DNA of 64,000 nucleotides, taken from the NCBI RefSeq assembly GCF_003591655.1, contig NZ_QVRA01000009.1:62001-126000 (forward strand). The letters run 5' to 3'. Origin of the DNA: Sphingobium terrigena (GTDB lineage Bacteria > Pseudomonadota > Alphaproteobacteria > Sphingomonadales > Sphingomonadaceae). Of this stretch, positions 9,368 to 18,654 are shown in pieces. The position numbers and the translations under genes were made by a program. The notes beneath the pieces are model-generated. The model ran no database searches and was not told the origin of the DNA. It worked only from the letters and a program-made list of their open reading frames with translations. Each line of letters begins with the position of its first letter. Within the stretch, counting starts at the first letter, position 1.

Positions 9368-9877
9368 ATGCGGGATGGCGGCATCATTTCATACCCCTTG
9401 ATGCGGGTCACCCTGTTCGCCGGAGCCATGGCTTGTTCCAGCCTCGCCATGGCTCATACAGCGAATGCCGCCTCCGGCGGCGCGGCGGTGACGATCCTCC
9501 GGTCGTTATCGGCGACCCAGGAAGAATCGCTCGATTTCGGGCGCATTCTTCCTGCGGCGCAGGACGGAATCGTGACGGTGCGGCCTGATGGCGGGATCGA
9601 ATGTAGCGGCGCAATGCTGTGCCTGGGCGATGGAAAGCCAGCATTGTTCCGGCTGACTGGCGCGGACGTGCCACTGGCGGTGTCGATCGACCCGGTGGTT
9701 GCCATGGTCGGGCCAGACACAGCGCGCCTGATGGTGACATTGTTGCCATCCGGGCCGGTGGCGATGGCGAGTCCGGCCGGGAGCCCCTTTGCCGTGGGCG
9801 GCCAGATGATCGTGACGGCGGGAACGCCGCCGGGCAGCTATGCTGGGCAATATAATATTAGCTTTGAATATCAGTAA
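9368..9877 (+). CDS. DUF4402 secreted fibre subunit (first of three paralogues)
   Basis: This is a small secreted protein of the DUF4402 family. After a signal peptide (RVTLFAGAMACSSLAMAHTANA) the domain begins AAVTILRSLSATQ with LDFGRILP. It contains a C-x5-C pair (CSGAMLC) and ends with GSYAGQYNISFEYQ, the terminal beta-strand pattern shared with the next two genes. Such proteins are exported subunits assembled by chaperone-usher systems. The signal peptide would begin directly at ATG 9401, which is the alternative start; neither start has a clear ribosome binding site. It is probably a minor subunit. Confidence 0.82.
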   Translation: MRDGGIISYPLMRVTLFAGAMACSSLAMAHTANAASGGAAVTILRSLSATQEESLDFGRILPAAQDGIVTVRPDGGIECSGAMLCLGDGKPALFRLTGADVPLAVSIDPVVAMVGPDTARLMVTLLPSGPVAMASPAGSPFAVGGQMIVTAGTPPGSYAGQYNISFEYQ

Positions 9878-10012
9878 CTTATACTGAAATCCGCGACCCT
9901 TCACATGGTTAATGGCGGTTTTACCATGCCCATTAGCCTTAGATAGACGGACATTTCCTATCACTGCCCCTGTCGGAGCTGGAATGCCGACGCAACTCAA
10001 GGGGTATATGAC

Positions 10013-10519
10013 ATGACCAACAAATCCGTTCAGGCCCTGGGCCTGACTGCCATGCTGTTTGCAGGCGTTGCGCTCTCGATCGAACCGGCCCATGCTGCAT
10101 CCGCCACGGGCGATGCGACGGTCAAGATCCTGCGCGCCATCACCGTCACCAAATCGTCGGACCTGGACTTTGGCAAGATCGTGCCGTCGGCCGCTGCTGC
10201 GACTGTCGCCATCGCCGAAGACAATAGCCGCGTCTGCGGCAGCGGCCTGTCCTGCTTCGGCACGACCACCGCGGGTGCCTTTGCCGTCGTCGGCACGGCG
10301 AATGAAACCGTGACCGTCGCGATCGACAATCCGTCGATCACCCTGACCGATGGCGGATCGAACAGCATGGCGGTAGCGCTGGCGACGACGACGTCGGCGA
10401 TGACCCTGTCTGGCACTGGTGATGGCAGCTTCAAGGTGGCTGGCACGCTGAATGTCGGCGCCAATCAGGCGGCTGGCACCTATTCGGGCCAATATGCGGT
10501 CTCGGTTTCCTATCAGTAA
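10013..10519 (+). CDS. DUF4402 secreted fibre subunit, probable major subunit
   Basis: This DUF4402 protein of 168 residues has a clear signal peptide (LTAMLFAGVALSIEPAHA), the family N-terminal strand DATVKILRAITVTKSSDLDFG, a C-x5-C pair (CGSGLSC) and the C-terminal GTYSGQYAVSVSYQ strand. It is rich in Ala, Thr, Gly and Ser, as major pilin-type subunits often are. Its strong ribosome binding site (AAGGGG) and the 18-bp palindrome just after its stop suggest higher expression than the flanking paralogues; that is inference. Confidence 0.85.
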   Translation: MTNKSVQALGLTAMLFAGVALSIEPAHAASATGDATVKILRAITVTKSSDLDFGKIVPSAAAATVAIAEDNSRVCGSGLSCFGTTTAGAFAVVGTANETVTVAIDNPSITLTDGGSNSMAVALATTTSAMTLSGTGDGSFKVAGTLNVGANQAAGTYSGQYAVSVSYQ

Positions 10520-10536
10520 AATCATGGTCGGCAGGG

Positions 10537-10554
10537 GCGGCACCTAGGTGCCGC
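10537..10554. terminator. Perfect 18-bp palindrome after the major DUF4402 gene
   Basis: GCGGCACCTAGGTGCCGC is a perfect palindrome 18 bases after the stop of the second DUF4402 gene and 38 bases before the third gene's start. In RNA it would form a strong GC hairpin, with flanking GG/CC able to extend it. No T-run follows, so it is not a standard intrinsic terminator. It could stabilise the upstream message or reduce read-through. Confidence 0.45.
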
Positions 10555-10591
10555 ACCCATGCTGTGCCGATTCCGGAGGGAGGACGGGGTG

Positions 10592-11059
10592 ATGCGTGCA
10601 ATATCCGCCATGGCGGTGATTGCCCTGAGCCTGTCCCCCCTGCCCGGCGACTTTGCCCATGCCGACACGCGCAAACAGGCACCGATTGTCGAAGCGGCCA
10701 CCGACATCAGTTTCGGGATAGTGGCAGCCAGCGCGACTGGCGGCACGATCGAACTGACGCCATCAGGCGTCGCGCACTGCACCGCCGGGCTGCAATGCCT
10801 GGGCGGCGAGCGGGCCGGGCTATTCTATGTCACCGGGCCGAAAGACTATATGGTCGGCATAGTGCTGGCCCCAGCCCGTCTGACCAATGGACGCGGCAAT
10901 AGCCTGTTGGCCCTTCCCAAAGCGTCGCAATCGACGATGGTCTTGGACCCTGGCAAGCGCAAGAATCAGTTTAGCGTCGGCGGCAAGCTGACCCTGTCGG
11001 CGGCACAGCCCGAAGGCGCATATACGGGCAGCTATGAGGTGATGGTCGAATATTTCTGA
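10592..11059 (+). CDS. DUF4402-like secreted fibre subunit (third paralogue)
   Basis: This is a third, more divergent DUF4402-type secreted protein of 155 residues. The signal peptide is MRAISAMAVIALSLSPLPGDFAHA, followed by ATDISFGIVAAS, a C-x5-C pair (CTAGLQC) and a terminal AYTGSYEVMVEYF strand. ATG 10592 follows GGAGGGAGG closely and gives a clean signal peptide; GTG 10589 is an alternative. The N-terminal TVTILR-type strand of its paralogues is degenerate here, so it may be a tip or anchor subunit rather than a polymerising one (inference). Confidence 0.8.
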   Translation: MRAISAMAVIALSLSPLPGDFAHADTRKQAPIVEAATDISFGIVAASATGGTIELTPSGVAHCTAGLQCLGGERAGLFYVTGPKDYMVGIVLAPARLTNGRGNSLLALPKASQSTMVLDPGKRKNQFSVGGKLTLSAAQPEGAYTGSYEVMVEYF

Positions 11060-11157
11060 CCCACACCCGGCATGGTTAGCGAGTTGCTAACCAATTTTCG
11101 TCATCCCTGCCCTTTGCGGCCCGCTGGACACGAAGCCGCTGACATGGGGTAGATAAT

Positions 11158-11976
11158 ATGAAACGCACAATGATGATGGTGGCGATGGCCGCCATCCATG
11201 CCCTTGCGCCAACCATGGCGCAGGCAGCCGCAGGCGACCTGCTGGTCGCGCCGACGCGCCTGATCATGAGCGCCAATAGCGGCGGCGAAGTGGTGGTCAA
11301 CAATAGCGGCGACAAGGCGACGACATACCGCATATCGCTGGTGCTGCGGAAGATGACCGCGCAGGGGACGATCGAATCGGTCGATGAAGCCACTGCTTCG
11401 CAGCGGGATGCCGCCGCGCTGGACCTGATCACCTACGCCCCGCGCAAGATTACGCTCGCGCCGCAGCAATCGCAGACGGTGCGGATCGGCGTGCGGGTGC
11501 CACCGACCATGCCGGGCGGCGAATATCGCGCACACTTGCTGTTCCGCGCCGTCCCCGACGTGGCCGATGCCGCCGCGCCAGTGCCTGCGGGCGATGGCAT
11601 GTCGATCAGCCTGACACCCATTTATGGCGTGACCATTCCCGTCATCGTGCGCGTGGGCGAACCGAAAGGCAGCGCCAGCCTGAACAACGCACGGCTGAGC
11701 GTGCAGGATGGGCAGGCGCAGCTGGACGTGGACCTGATCCGCGCGGGTGACCGATCCGTCTATGGCACGCTGGAATTGATGCAGGCCGACGGCAAGACGC
11801 CGATCGCCACGATCAAGGGGATCGCCGCCTATCCCGAAGTGGCGCAGCGGCACATCATGCTGCCGATCGACAAGACCGCTCTGGCGCGGGCGAGCGGGCC
11901 GCTCAAGGTGCGGTTCGTGGAGACCGATCCGGCGGCGGGCGGCGCGGTGAGCGAAACCGCCGTGGCGCGGCCCTGA
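11158..11976 (+). CDS. Periplasmic fimbrial chaperone (PapD-like fold)
   Basis: This protein of 272 residues has a signal peptide (MKRTMMMVAMAAIHALAPTMAQAAA) and then an immunoglobulin-like chaperone domain: LLVAPTRLIMSANSGGEVVVNNSGDKATTY, with APRKITLAPQQSQTVRIGVR matching the chaperone G1 strand region. It would bind DUF4402 subunits in the periplasm and hand them to the usher encoded 24 bases downstream. The whole set is co-directional with the three subunit genes. It is an alternative chaperone-usher chaperone rather than a classical FimC. Confidence 0.82.
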   Translation: MKRTMMMVAMAAIHALAPTMAQAAAGDLLVAPTRLIMSANSGGEVVVNNSGDKATTYRISLVLRKMTAQGTIESVDEATASQRDAAALDLITYAPRKITLAPQQSQTVRIGVRVPPTMPGGEYRAHLLFRAVPDVADAAAPVPAGDGMSISLTPIYGVTIPVIVRVGEPKGSASLNNARLSVQDGQAQLDVDLIRAGDRSVYGTLELMQADGKTPIATIKGIAAYPEVAQRHIMLPIDKTALARASGPLKVRFVETDPAAGGAVSETAVARP

Positions 11977-12000
11977 CACCAAGCCAAGGGTTCAGACCCC

Positions 12001-14652
12001 ATGAACGCGCAGCCCCGGCTGTGGCGTGTCCTGCTGTCATGCCTGCTGGTCCTGCTGCTGTTGCGCGCGGGTCCGGCGATGGCGGCGGCCGCGCCGCTGT
12101 CTCCCGACGACGCGCTGTTATTCGACGCGCGGGTCGGGTCGCTGTCGGTCGGCAACGGCATTCGCGGCTTTGCGGTCGAGGATGCCATCTGCCTGGATCT
12201 GGGCGATGTGATAGACGCGCTGAAAATCGCAGTGGTACCGAGCGAGGACAAGCGCCGGGCGGAGGGCTGGGCATTTGATGAGGCGCGGCACATCGCCATC
12301 GACCGCGATACCGGCGAGGCACGGTTCGGAACGGAATATATGCGGCTGGGCGCGGGCGACATATATGACAGCCGATCGGGATGGTGCGTTGGCACCCATG
12401 CGCTGGGCCGGTGGCTGGGCGTCACGTTCGACGCCGACACGACCAACGCGATCCTGACGATCACATCGCCTGCGCCCCTGCCCATCGAAGCGGCGTTGCG
12501 CCGAACAGCGGCGGCGGAGCGACTGGCGACCAAGGCGCAACCTCAAACGGCAGGGCTGGAACGGCGCGCCTTTCCCTATCGGCTATGGCGTATGCCCGCG
12601 CTGGATGCGTCTCTGTCCGCCGGATGGCAACGCGACGCAAAGGGCGTGCAGGTACGAACGACGCGCTATGAAATGCTGGCGGCGGGCGAGCTGGCCTATG
12701 CGTCGGCTGAAGCGCGACTCGCATCCGATGCGCGCGGAATGCCCGACAGCGTGCGGTTGCGGCTCTATCGGGCCGATCCTGACGGGCAATTGCTGGGTCC
12801 GGTGGCAGCGACGCAGGCGGCGGTCGGAGATGTGGACAGCTTTGCCGTGCCGCTGGTCGCCGGGTCCGCCAGCGGGCGAGGCATATCCCTGACCAACCGG
12901 CCACTGGATGCCATTGGCGAATTTGACAAGGTGGCGCTGACCGGCCTGTTGCCGCTGGGGTGGGACGCGGAACTCTATCGCAACGGGGAGTTATTGCGCG
13001 TTGTGCCCGGCGATGCGGCAGGTCGCTATGCCTTTCGCGATGTCGCCCTGCGCCATGGCGTGAATGTGCTGGAAGTCGTGCGCTATGGGCCACAGGGGCA
13101 GGTAAGGCGCGAACGACGGGTCTATAATATTGCGGCGCAATCGCCGGGGCCGGGCGAAACCTGGTGGTCCACCACTATCGTGCAGGGCAATCATGATCTG
13201 CTGCGATTTGGCTCCAGCCGTCAGACCCCCTCGTCGGGATGGCGCGGCAGTGTGGCGGTGGACCATGGACTGGGCCGGGGGACGTCGATCGGCGCGGCGG
13301 TCGTGCGTGCGCCATCGTCCAACGGCAGCGCCGATTTTGCCCATCTCAATATGCGCGGCGGGATGGCCGGGATGCTGGGGGAATTATCCTGGGCCGGGCG
13401 CAGGGGCGGCGGATCGGCGATGCGGGCGTCGGTCGTCGGTGATCTGTTCAAGACCAGCATCGCGGTGGAGGCGGTGCATAATCGCGGGCTGCGATCCGAA
13501 CGGATGGACCCGGCGCTGCGATCCTCGGTCGGGGTTGCGCTGGACCGGCCGGTTCATGCCGGGGGGCTGATATTGCCGCTGCATTTCGATCTGCGATCAA
13601 CCCGGCAGCGGAGTGGGCAAGGGATAGAGGCAAATGGGCGCCTGTCCGTGGCAACACGCAGCGTTGCGGCAGGCCTGGTCGGCGGATGGAGCCGCTTCCG
13701 GTCAAGCGACGGCATTACGCGCGACAATGCGACGGCGGGGCTGCTGGTGAGCGGGCGGGCGGGCAAGATCAGGCTGCGCGGCGAAGTCCATTGGCGGTTG
13801 ACGCCCGATCCGGCGCTGATGGGGGTGCAACTGACCGCCAACCGGGCGCTGGGCGCTTCGGACATGGTGCAGATTTCCGCCAATTATGCAGCGACCGAGC
13901 GAAAATTTGCGATCGATGCCGCCTATGCGCGCGATTTCGGCCCGGCGGCGTTGACGCTGAATCTGTCGGGCGACAGCCGCCGGGCAGTGGCGATCGGGCT
14001 GGGGCTGACGTTCAGCGTTGGGCCGGGGGGTGACGGGCGGTTCGGGCGGGTGCGTTCGGCGTCGCAGGCGCGCGGCGGCGGGCTGCTGGTGCGGGCCTTT
14101 CACGATCTGGACGGCAATGGGCGACGCGATGCGGGCGAGCCGCCCTTTGCCGATCCGGTCGGCGTGCTGGTGAACGACATGCCGCTGCCCGCGCGGCTGC
14201 GCGATGAGGCGGAACGGGACATAGCGCTGGACGGGCTAAGCCCCGCTACCCCGGTCAAGATCGCGCTGGACGAAGCATCGCTGTCCGATCCGTTCGATGT
14301 ACCGAGCAATCCGGGCATCCTGGTCACGCCCCGCGCAGGGTTGCGCGAGGTAGTGGAGCTGGGCGTATCCCCTTCCGCTTCGGTCGAGGGGATGCTGGCG
14401 ATGGACGGGCGGGCGCTGGCGGGGGAGACGATGGAATTGCTGACGATGGACGGGGTGAGCGCCTATCGCGCCCGCACGGAGTTCGACGGCATGTTCAGTT
14501 TCGAGCGGGTTCGTTATGGCCGCTACCGGTTGAAGGTGGCGCAGCGCCGCCACCCCCAGGTCGAGCAGATCGTCGAGCTGGGTCAGGCACGCAGCATGGT
14601 GCGGCTGGGCGTGATCGACGTGCGCGCAGCGGCGCAATTGGCCGCGCGCTGA
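12001..14652 (+). CDS. Outer-membrane usher-like protein of the DUF4402 fibre system
   Basis: This secreted protein of 883 residues has a signal peptide (VLLSCLLVLLLLRAGPAMAAA). The N-terminal periplasmic domain is about 30-170, a long beta-strand-rich central part follows, and a C-terminal carboxypeptidase-regulatory-like domain starts at VRAFHDLDGNGRRDAGEPPF. That order matches CS1/TcfC-like ushers of alternative chaperone-usher systems. It would form the outer-membrane pore that exports the subunits. The gene follows the chaperone after 24 bases and ends directly against the convergent aldehyde dehydrogenase, with no base between the stops. Confidence 0.82.
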   Translation: MNAQPRLWRVLLSCLLVLLLLRAGPAMAAAAPLSPDDALLFDARVGSLSVGNGIRGFAVEDAICLDLGDVIDALKIAVVPSEDKRRAEGWAFDEARHIAIDRDTGEARFGTEYMRLGAGDIYDSRSGWCVGTHALGRWLGVTFDADTTNAILTITSPAPLPIEAALRRTAAAERLATKAQPQTAGLERRAFPYRLWRMPALDASLSAGWQRDAKGVQVRTTRYEMLAAGELAYASAEARLASDARGMPDSVRLRLYRADPDGQLLGPVAATQAAVGDVDSFAVPLVAGSASGRGISLTNRPLDAIGEFDKVALTGLLPLGWDAELYRNGELLRVVPGDAAGRYAFRDVALRHGVNVLEVVRYGPQGQVRRERRVYNIAAQSPGPGETWWSTTIVQGNHDLLRFGSSRQTPSSGWRGSVAVDHGLGRGTSIGAAVVRAPSSNGSADFAHLNMRGGMAGMLGELSWAGRRGGGSAMRASVVGDLFKTSIAVEAVHNRGLRSERMDPALRSSVGVALDRPVHAGGLILPLHFDLRSTRQRSGQGIEANGRLSVATRSVAAGLVGGWSRFRSSDGITRDNATAGLLVSGRAGKIRLRGEVHWRLTPDPALMGVQLTANRALGASDMVQISANYAATERKFAIDAAYARDFGPAALTLNLSGDSRRAVAIGLGLTFSVGPGGDGRFGRVRSASQARGGGLLVRAFHDLDGNGRRDAGEPPFADPVGVLVNDMPLPARLRDEAERDIALDGLSPATPVKIALDEASLSDPFDVPSNPGILVTPRAGLREVVELGVSPSASVEGMLAMDGRALAGETMELLTMDGVSAYRARTEFDGMFSFERVRYGRYRLKVAQRRHPQVEQIVELGQARSMVRLGVIDVRAAAQLAAR

Positions 14653-16143
14653 TCAAAATTCGATCAGCGCCACCTTGGTCTTGAGGTTGGCGACATAGGC
14701 TTCGCGGCCCAGATCCTTGCCGATGCCCGATTGCTTGAAGCCACCGGTGGGCAGGATGAAGTCGTTGCTGCGGCCATAGCGGTTGACCCAGACCGTGCCG
14801 GCCTCCAGCGCGCGGGTGGCGCGCAGGGCGCGGGTAAGGTCGCTGGTATGGACGCCGGCGGCCAGCCCATAGGCGCTGTCATTGGCCAGCGCATAGGCTT
14901 CGCCTTCGTCGGCGAAGGTCTGGACGGTCAGCACGGGTCCGAAAATCTCGCCCTGCACCACCTCGCTATGCTGCGCAGCATTTTGCAGCAAAGTCGGCTG
15001 GAAATAGCTGCCATCCTGCGGCGCGGTGGCGCGGGTGCCGCCGGTCAGAACTTGGGCGCCATCGGCCATAGCGCGCTGGACGATGCCATCGATCCGGTCG
15101 AGCTGGCCTTCGGAAATGATCGGGCCAAGCGTGCTGTCGCTGGCCCAGGTCGGTCCCGCCTTGTGCGCGGCAAAGGCCGTCATGATGCGGTCGATCACCT
15201 GATCGGCGACCTTGTCCTGCACCAGCAGGCGCGATCCGGCGACACAGACCTGGCCCGCGTTCAGCGTGATCGCGCGCGCGACGATGGCCGATGCCTTGTC
15301 CAGCCCTGCGTCGGCAAAGATGATCTGCGGGCTTTTGCCGCCCAGTTCCAGCGTCACCGGCTTTGGCCCGGTCTGGGCGCAGGCGGTCATGATCGCCGCG
15401 CCCGTGGCGGTCGATCCGGTGAAGGTGACCTTGGCGACTTCAGGCCGTCGCACCAGCGGATCGCCGACTTGGCGCCCGTCACCCTGCACGATATTGAAGA
15501 TGCCCGCGGGCAGCCCCGCCTTGATCGCCAGTTCAGCCAGGCGCACGATGCTGAAAGGAGTCATTTCCGACGGCTTGAGGACGATGCTGTTGCCCGCCGC
15601 GATGGCAGGCGCGATTTTCCACGCGGCCATCACCAGCGGCAGGTTCCACGGCGCGATCGCCGCGACTACGCCATAGGGTTCGTGGATGGTGAGGCCCAGC
15701 TTGTCGGGCGTGGTCGCTGCGACTTCGCCGCCAATCTTGTCCGCCCATTCGGCAAAGAAGCGGACGGTTTCGGCGGTATAGGTCACGTCCCAGGCGCGGA
15801 TTTCGTGGATCATCCGGGTGGAACCGAGCGCCTCCAAGGGCGCCAGCACCTCCATATCCGCCTCAATGAGGTCGGCCCAGCGGCGCAGCACGCGCATCCG
15901 CCCGCGTGGATCGGTCTGCGCCCAGTCGCTGCTCTTATAGGCGCGCTGGGCATCCTCGACCGCTTGCGCCAGTTGCGCGTCATCCACGCTGTCGAGATCG
16001 GCATAGACCCGCCCGTCCGAGGGACGCCGCACCGGGATCGCCTGCCCGCGCCCAACCACGCGCCGTCCGCCGATGAAATTGCTGCCCTGCGGCAAGGCGA
16101 TCAGATCGGGGTTGAAAATGTCCACGGCGCGGCTCTCCTTCAT
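14653..16143 (-). CDS. NAD(P)-dependent aldehyde dehydrogenase
   Basis: This soluble aldehyde dehydrogenase has 496 residues. The cofactor-site motif is APWNLPLVMAAWKIAPAIAAGN, the glycine motif FTGSTATG, the general base Glu lies in LELGGKSP and the catalytic Cys in GQVCVAGS. It would oxidise an aldehyde to the acid. It is convergent with the usher and divergent from the acetyltransferase/SSADH pair, so it sits in the amino-compound block and may act on aldehydes made by amine oxidation. AAGGAGAG lies just upstream of the start. Substrate specificity is not evident. Confidence 0.9.
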   Translation of the reverse strand: MKESRAVDIFNPDLIALPQGSNFIGGRRVVGRGQAIPVRRPSDGRVYADLDSVDDAQLAQAVEDAQRAYKSSDWAQTDPRGRMRVLRRWADLIEADMEVLAPLEALGSTRMIHEIRAWDVTYTAETVRFFAEWADKIGGEVAATTPDKLGLTIHEPYGVVAAIAPWNLPLVMAAWKIAPAIAAGNSIVLKPSEMTPFSIVRLAELAIKAGLPAGIFNIVQGDGRQVGDPLVRRPEVAKVTFTGSTATGAAIMTACAQTGPKPVTLELGGKSPQIIFADAGLDKASAIVARAITLNAGQVCVAGSRLLVQDKVADQVIDRIMTAFAAHKAGPTWASDSTLGPIISEGQLDRIDGIVQRAMADGAQVLTGGTRATAPQDGSYFQPTLLQNAAQHSEVVQGEIFGPVLTVQTFADEGEAYALANDSAYGLAAGVHTSDLTRALRATRALEAGTVWVNRYGRSNDFILPTGGFKQSGIGKDLGREAYVANLKTKVALIEF

Positions 16144-16331
16144 GCAGGCTGGATGACAGAATATGGATCGCGCGCGGCATTTGTTGCAGTTGCGCGGGAA
16201 AATCTGCGCGATAATCTTCCAAAATCAGGGCGAAGGCAGCAGCCAATGCTTGGACACGCCCATTAAGCTTGCCCCAAGTGATTCCTAATCTGGGCAGGCG
16301 GACGACCCTTTTCCGCCGGGGAGCAAGACGC

Positions 16332-17189
16332 ATGGCGACAGGCATAGAGGCGATGGTGGACCTGCGGGCAATGACCGTGGATGATCTGACCGCCGCGCAC
16401 GCGCTTTCCAGCGAGCAGAAATGGCCGCACCGGATCGAGGATTGGGACATGCTGCTCAGCCTTGGTTTTGGCTATGTCGCGGAGCGCGACGGGGCGGTCA
16501 TCGGCACGGCCATGGCGTGGCTGTACGGGACCAACGCCGCGACGCTGGGGATGGTGATCGTGTCGCCCGCCGCCCAAGGCATGGGGCTGGGCCGCCGGTT
16601 GATGGAAGCGGTGATGGCCGACCTTGGCGATCGCACGATCCTGCTCAACGCCACCGATGAGGGCGCGCCGCTCTATCGCAAACTGGGGTTTGAGAGCATC
16701 GGCCCGGTGTTCCAGCATCAGGGCGCGGCCTTTGCGGTGCCGGTCGCCGAACTCATCCCCAACGAGCGGGTGCGACCGCTGGGGGCCAAGGATATGCCGA
16801 CGCTTCATGCACTGGCGCGGAGGGCCAGCGGCATGAACCGCGATGCGCTGCTTGATGCGCTGGTGCCGGGCGCACAGGGCGTGGTGCTGACACGCGACAA
16901 TGAGCCGGTGGGCTTCGCGCTGTTCCGCCGGTTCGGGCGCGGCTATGTCGTCGGGCCGACCGTAGCGCCGGACACCGGTGGCGCGAAGGCGCTGATTTCG
17001 CATTGGCTGGGTTCCAATAGCGGCATATTCTGTCGGCTCGACGTGCCGGAGGAAAGCGCGCTGTGCAGCTGGCTCGACGAACTGGGCCTGCCCTGCGTCG
17101 GACGGGTGATGCGCATGGTGCGCGGCCCGATGCCGCAGACAGACCCTTCGATCAAAATCTTTTCCCTCACGACACAGGCGCTCGGATGA
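16332..17189 (+). CDS. GNAT-family N-acetyltransferase
   Basis: This protein has 285 residues. The acetyl-CoA-binding region is LGMVIVSPAAQGMGLGRRLMEAV (Q/R-x-x-G-x-G/A pattern), followed by NATDEGAPLYRKLGFE. A second alpha/beta half follows (about 145-285), as in two-domain GNAT proteins. ATG 16332 is chosen because GGGGAG lies 8 bases upstream; a TTG at 16269 would only add a poorly conserved N-terminus. The stop overlaps the next start (ATGA), which couples it to a succinate-semialdehyde-type dehydrogenase and suggests it acetylates an amine intermediate of the same pathway (inference). Confidence 0.88.
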   Translation: MATGIEAMVDLRAMTVDDLTAAHALSSEQKWPHRIEDWDMLLSLGFGYVAERDGAVIGTAMAWLYGTNAATLGMVIVSPAAQGMGLGRRLMEAVMADLGDRTILLNATDEGAPLYRKLGFESIGPVFQHQGAAFAVPVAELIPNERVRPLGAKDMPTLHALARRASGMNRDALLDALVPGAQGVVLTRDNEPVGFALFRRFGRGYVVGPTVAPDTGGAKALISHWLGSNSGIFCRLDVPEESALCSWLDELGLPCVGRVMRMVRGPMPQTDPSIKIFSLTTQALG

Positions 17190-18649
17190 CCCTTCCCCTT
17201 TCCAACCCCGCCCTTTTCGTCGAGCGCGCCTATATTGGCGGCGCATGGGTCGGCGCGGCATCCGGCGCCACGGTGCCGGTCGACAATCCTGCGACCGGCG
17301 CAATCATCGGCACTGTGCCCGATTGCAGCGCGGCCGATACGCAGGCGGCGATCGACGCGGCAGAAGCCGCTTTCCCTGCGTGGAAAGCCCGGACGGCGGG
17401 CGATCGCGCCGCCATGCTGGAGCGGTGGCACGCGCTGGTGTTGGCCAACGTCGCCGATCTGGGCCGGATCATGACCGCCGAACAGGGCAAGCCGATCGCG
17501 GAAGCCGAAGGCGAAATTCGCTATGCCGCGAGCTTCATCAAATGGTTTGCCGAGGAAGCCCGACGGATCGAGGGCGGCATCATCCCCGCACCCGAAGCCA
17601 ATCGCCGGATATTGGTGATGAAGGAGCCGGTCGGCGTTTCGGCGGCGATCACGCCGTGGAATTTCCCCGCCGCGATGATCACGCGCAAATGCGCGCCCGC
17701 TTTGGCTGCGGGTTGCCCGGTGGTGGTGAAGCCGTCGGAACTGACCCCCTATAGCGCACTGGCCATGGCGAAGCTGGCGGAGGAAGCGGGTTTTCCGGCG
17801 GGCGTGTTTAACGTCGTCACTGGCCTGCCCACCGCGATCGGCGGGGCGCTGACCGCCAGCCCGGTGGTGCGCAAATTATCCTTCACCGGATCGACCCGCG
17901 TGGGTGCGCTGCTGATGCGGCAATGCGCCGACACGATCAAGCGGGTCAGCTTTGAGCTGGGCGGCAATGCGCCGCTGATCGTGTTCGATGATGCCGATAT
18001 CGACCTGGCCGTCGCCAGCACGATGGTCAGCAAATTCCGCAATGCGGGGCAAACCTGCGTCTGCGCCAACCGCATATTGGTGCAGGACAGCGTCTATGAC
18101 CAGTTTGCCGAGAAGCTGGCCAAGGCCGTGTCGGCGCTGACCGTAGCGCCCGGCGATATGCCCGGCAGCACGATCGGTCCGCTGATCAACGCCGCTGCCG
18201 CCGACAAGGTGAAGGCGCATATTGACGACGCATTGTCGCACGGCGCGACCCTGTTTGCGCAATCGCCCGAAGGGGCGAGCGGTGAGCGCTTTGCCCGCCC
18301 GGTGGTGCTGACCGGTGCGACGCGCGACATGCGGCTGGCGGAGGAGGAAACGTTCGGCCCGGTCGCGCCTTTGTTCCGCTTTGCCCATGAGGATGAAGCG
18401 ATCGAGCTGGCCAACGCCACCAGCTATGGCCTGGCCAGCTATTTCTACACCGAAAATTTGCACCGCGCCTTCCGCGTGGCGGAGCGGCTGGAGGCAGGCA
18501 TGGTCGCGCTCAACAGCGGGTCGATCGCCATGGAAGTCGCGCCCTTTGGCGGGGTAAAGATGTCCGGCCTGGGCCGCGAGGGTGCCCATGCGGGAATCGA
18601 GGAATATCTGGAAACCAAGGCGTTCCATATCGCCGGGCTGAAATTGTAA
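17186..18649 (+). CDS. Succinate-semialdehyde dehydrogenase-like aldehyde dehydrogenase (GabD family)
   Basis: This enzyme of 487 residues carries the GabD-type signatures ITPWNFPAAMITRKCAPALAAGC, FTGSTRVG, FELGGNAPL (catalytic Glu) and NAGQTCVCANR (catalytic Cys with the second Cys typical of SSADH). It would oxidise succinate semialdehyde or a related short semialdehyde with NAD(P). It starts inside the acetyltransferase stop (ATGA). A second paralogue of the same type lies at 56203-57651. The REP-like hairpin after its stop probably ends this transcription unit. Confidence 0.9.
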   Translation: MTLPLSNPALFVERAYIGGAWVGAASGATVPVDNPATGAIIGTVPDCSAADTQAAIDAAEAAFPAWKARTAGDRAAMLERWHALVLANVADLGRIMTAEQGKPIAEAEGEIRYAASFIKWFAEEARRIEGGIIPAPEANRRILVMKEPVGVSAAITPWNFPAAMITRKCAPALAAGCPVVVKPSELTPYSALAMAKLAEEAGFPAGVFNVVTGLPTAIGGALTASPVVRKLSFTGSTRVGALLMRQCADTIKRVSFELGGNAPLIVFDDADIDLAVASTMVSKFRNAGQTCVCANRILVQDSVYDQFAEKLAKAVSALTVAPGDMPGSTIGPLINAAAADKVKAHIDDALSHGATLFAQSPEGASGERFARPVVLTGATRDMRLAEEETFGPVAPLFRFAHEDEAIELANATSYGLASYFYTENLHRAFRVAERLEAGMVALNSGSIAMEVAPFGGVKMSGLGREGAHAGIEEYLETKAFHIAGLKL

Positions 18650-18654
18650 AGCCG

